DNA of 64,000 nt, from NCBI RefSeq assembly GCF_004368405.1, contig NZ_SBJH01000072.1, positions 38,394 through 102,393 of the forward strand, given 5' to 3'. The position numbers and the translations under genes were made by a program. Under the pieces are notes generated by a model. The model was not told where the DNA came from. It worked only from the letters and a program-made list of their open reading frames with translations, and did not search any database. Below are positions 63,930-64,000 of this stretch, one piece after another (the first letter of the stretch is position 1; each line of letters opens with the position of its first letter). The stretch is from Olivibacter sp. XZL3. Its GTDB lineage: Bacteria; Bacteroidota; Bacteroidia; Sphingobacteriales; Sphingobacteriaceae.

Positions 63930-64000
63930 GTCCTAAAAAAAGTAGACACTTTTATTGTTGTTGATTAAGATGTTGGAATGTGGGAAACTCCAGAGGAGTT
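63930..64000. mobile_element. Possible end of an insertion sequence
   Basis: GTCCTAAAAAAAGTAGACAC resembles the terminal region of IS3-type elements, and GTGGGAAACTCC-AGA-GGAGTT, cut by the window edge, looks like the inverted repeat GGGAAACTCC/GGAGTTTCCC often found at the border of such elements. No transposase coding is inside the window. Confidence 0.35.

Overview
The window looks like chromosomal DNA of a Sphingobacteriaceae-type member of the Bacteroidota (Olivibacter/Pedobacter/Sphingobacterium-like; the genus cannot be fixed from sequence alone). The evidence is a SusC/SusD pair, TTG-N19-TAnnTTTG type promoters, a fused MurF-alanine racemase, a MutS2/DUF4296/DUF4905/DUF502 gene set typical of this group, and A-rich leaders instead of strong Shine-Dalgarno sites. 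I see no plasmid, phage or CRISPR signature.

Region 1 (1-10962) is a tightly packed plus-strand catabolic operon that runs in from the left edge. In order it has a class III aminotransferase (partial), a galactonate-dehydratase-like enolase superfamily enzyme, an SDR, a ceramidase-like hydrolase, a sodium/solute symporter, an NRAMP-fold transporter lacking the metal motifs, an NAD-epimerase-like protein, a DHDPS-like aldolase with an altered signature, an M20 amidohydrolase and a Tat-exported Gfo/Idh/MocA oxidoreductase. The combination suggests use of an N-acylated amino-sugar acid or similar compound. I cannot name the substrate, and this is the best candidate for an undescribed pathway.

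Region 2 (10963-17170) is a scarred accessory segment: a decayed AAA/DUF4143 ATPase, an AraC-YCII pair, a 3' scrap of an ABC permease, an intact DUF4143 ATPase preceded by four 22-bp direct repeats, a full-length ABC permease broken by three single-base frameshifts, and TGCACT-N5-AGTGCA palindromes.

Region 3 (17171-32813) is a complete sialic acid utilisation locus. A GntR/FadR regulator is divergent from susC-susD, followed by N-acetylneuraminate lyase, a NanM-like mutarotase, an MFS transporter, a fused SGNH/sialate O-acetylesterase, an N-acylglucosamine 2-epimerase, a GH33 sialidase and a GH20 hexosaminidase. Together they would de-O-acetylate, release, import and convert sialic acid to GlcNAc; the kinase, deacetylase and deaminase are not in the window. 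Just downstream (32842-33095) lies a deletion remnant of the same ATPase module as in region 2, including its 22-bp repeat array.

Region 4 (33141-64000) is mostly housekeeping: two DUF2382 stress proteins, VOC and SDR genes with a divergent HxlR regulator, tRNA-Leu and tRNA-Gly, recX, murF-alr, DUF502, a methyltransferase, aspartate kinase, yggS, mutS2, a 55-residue Cys-rich small protein, udk, LysM, nfeD, dps, a FadL-like porin, a low-complexity lipoprotein, proS, a Cys/Met metabolism PLP enzyme, TIGR02757, mnmD, and an MBL-rhodanese protein. Several gaps carry word-like repeats, and the right edge probably enters an insertion sequence.
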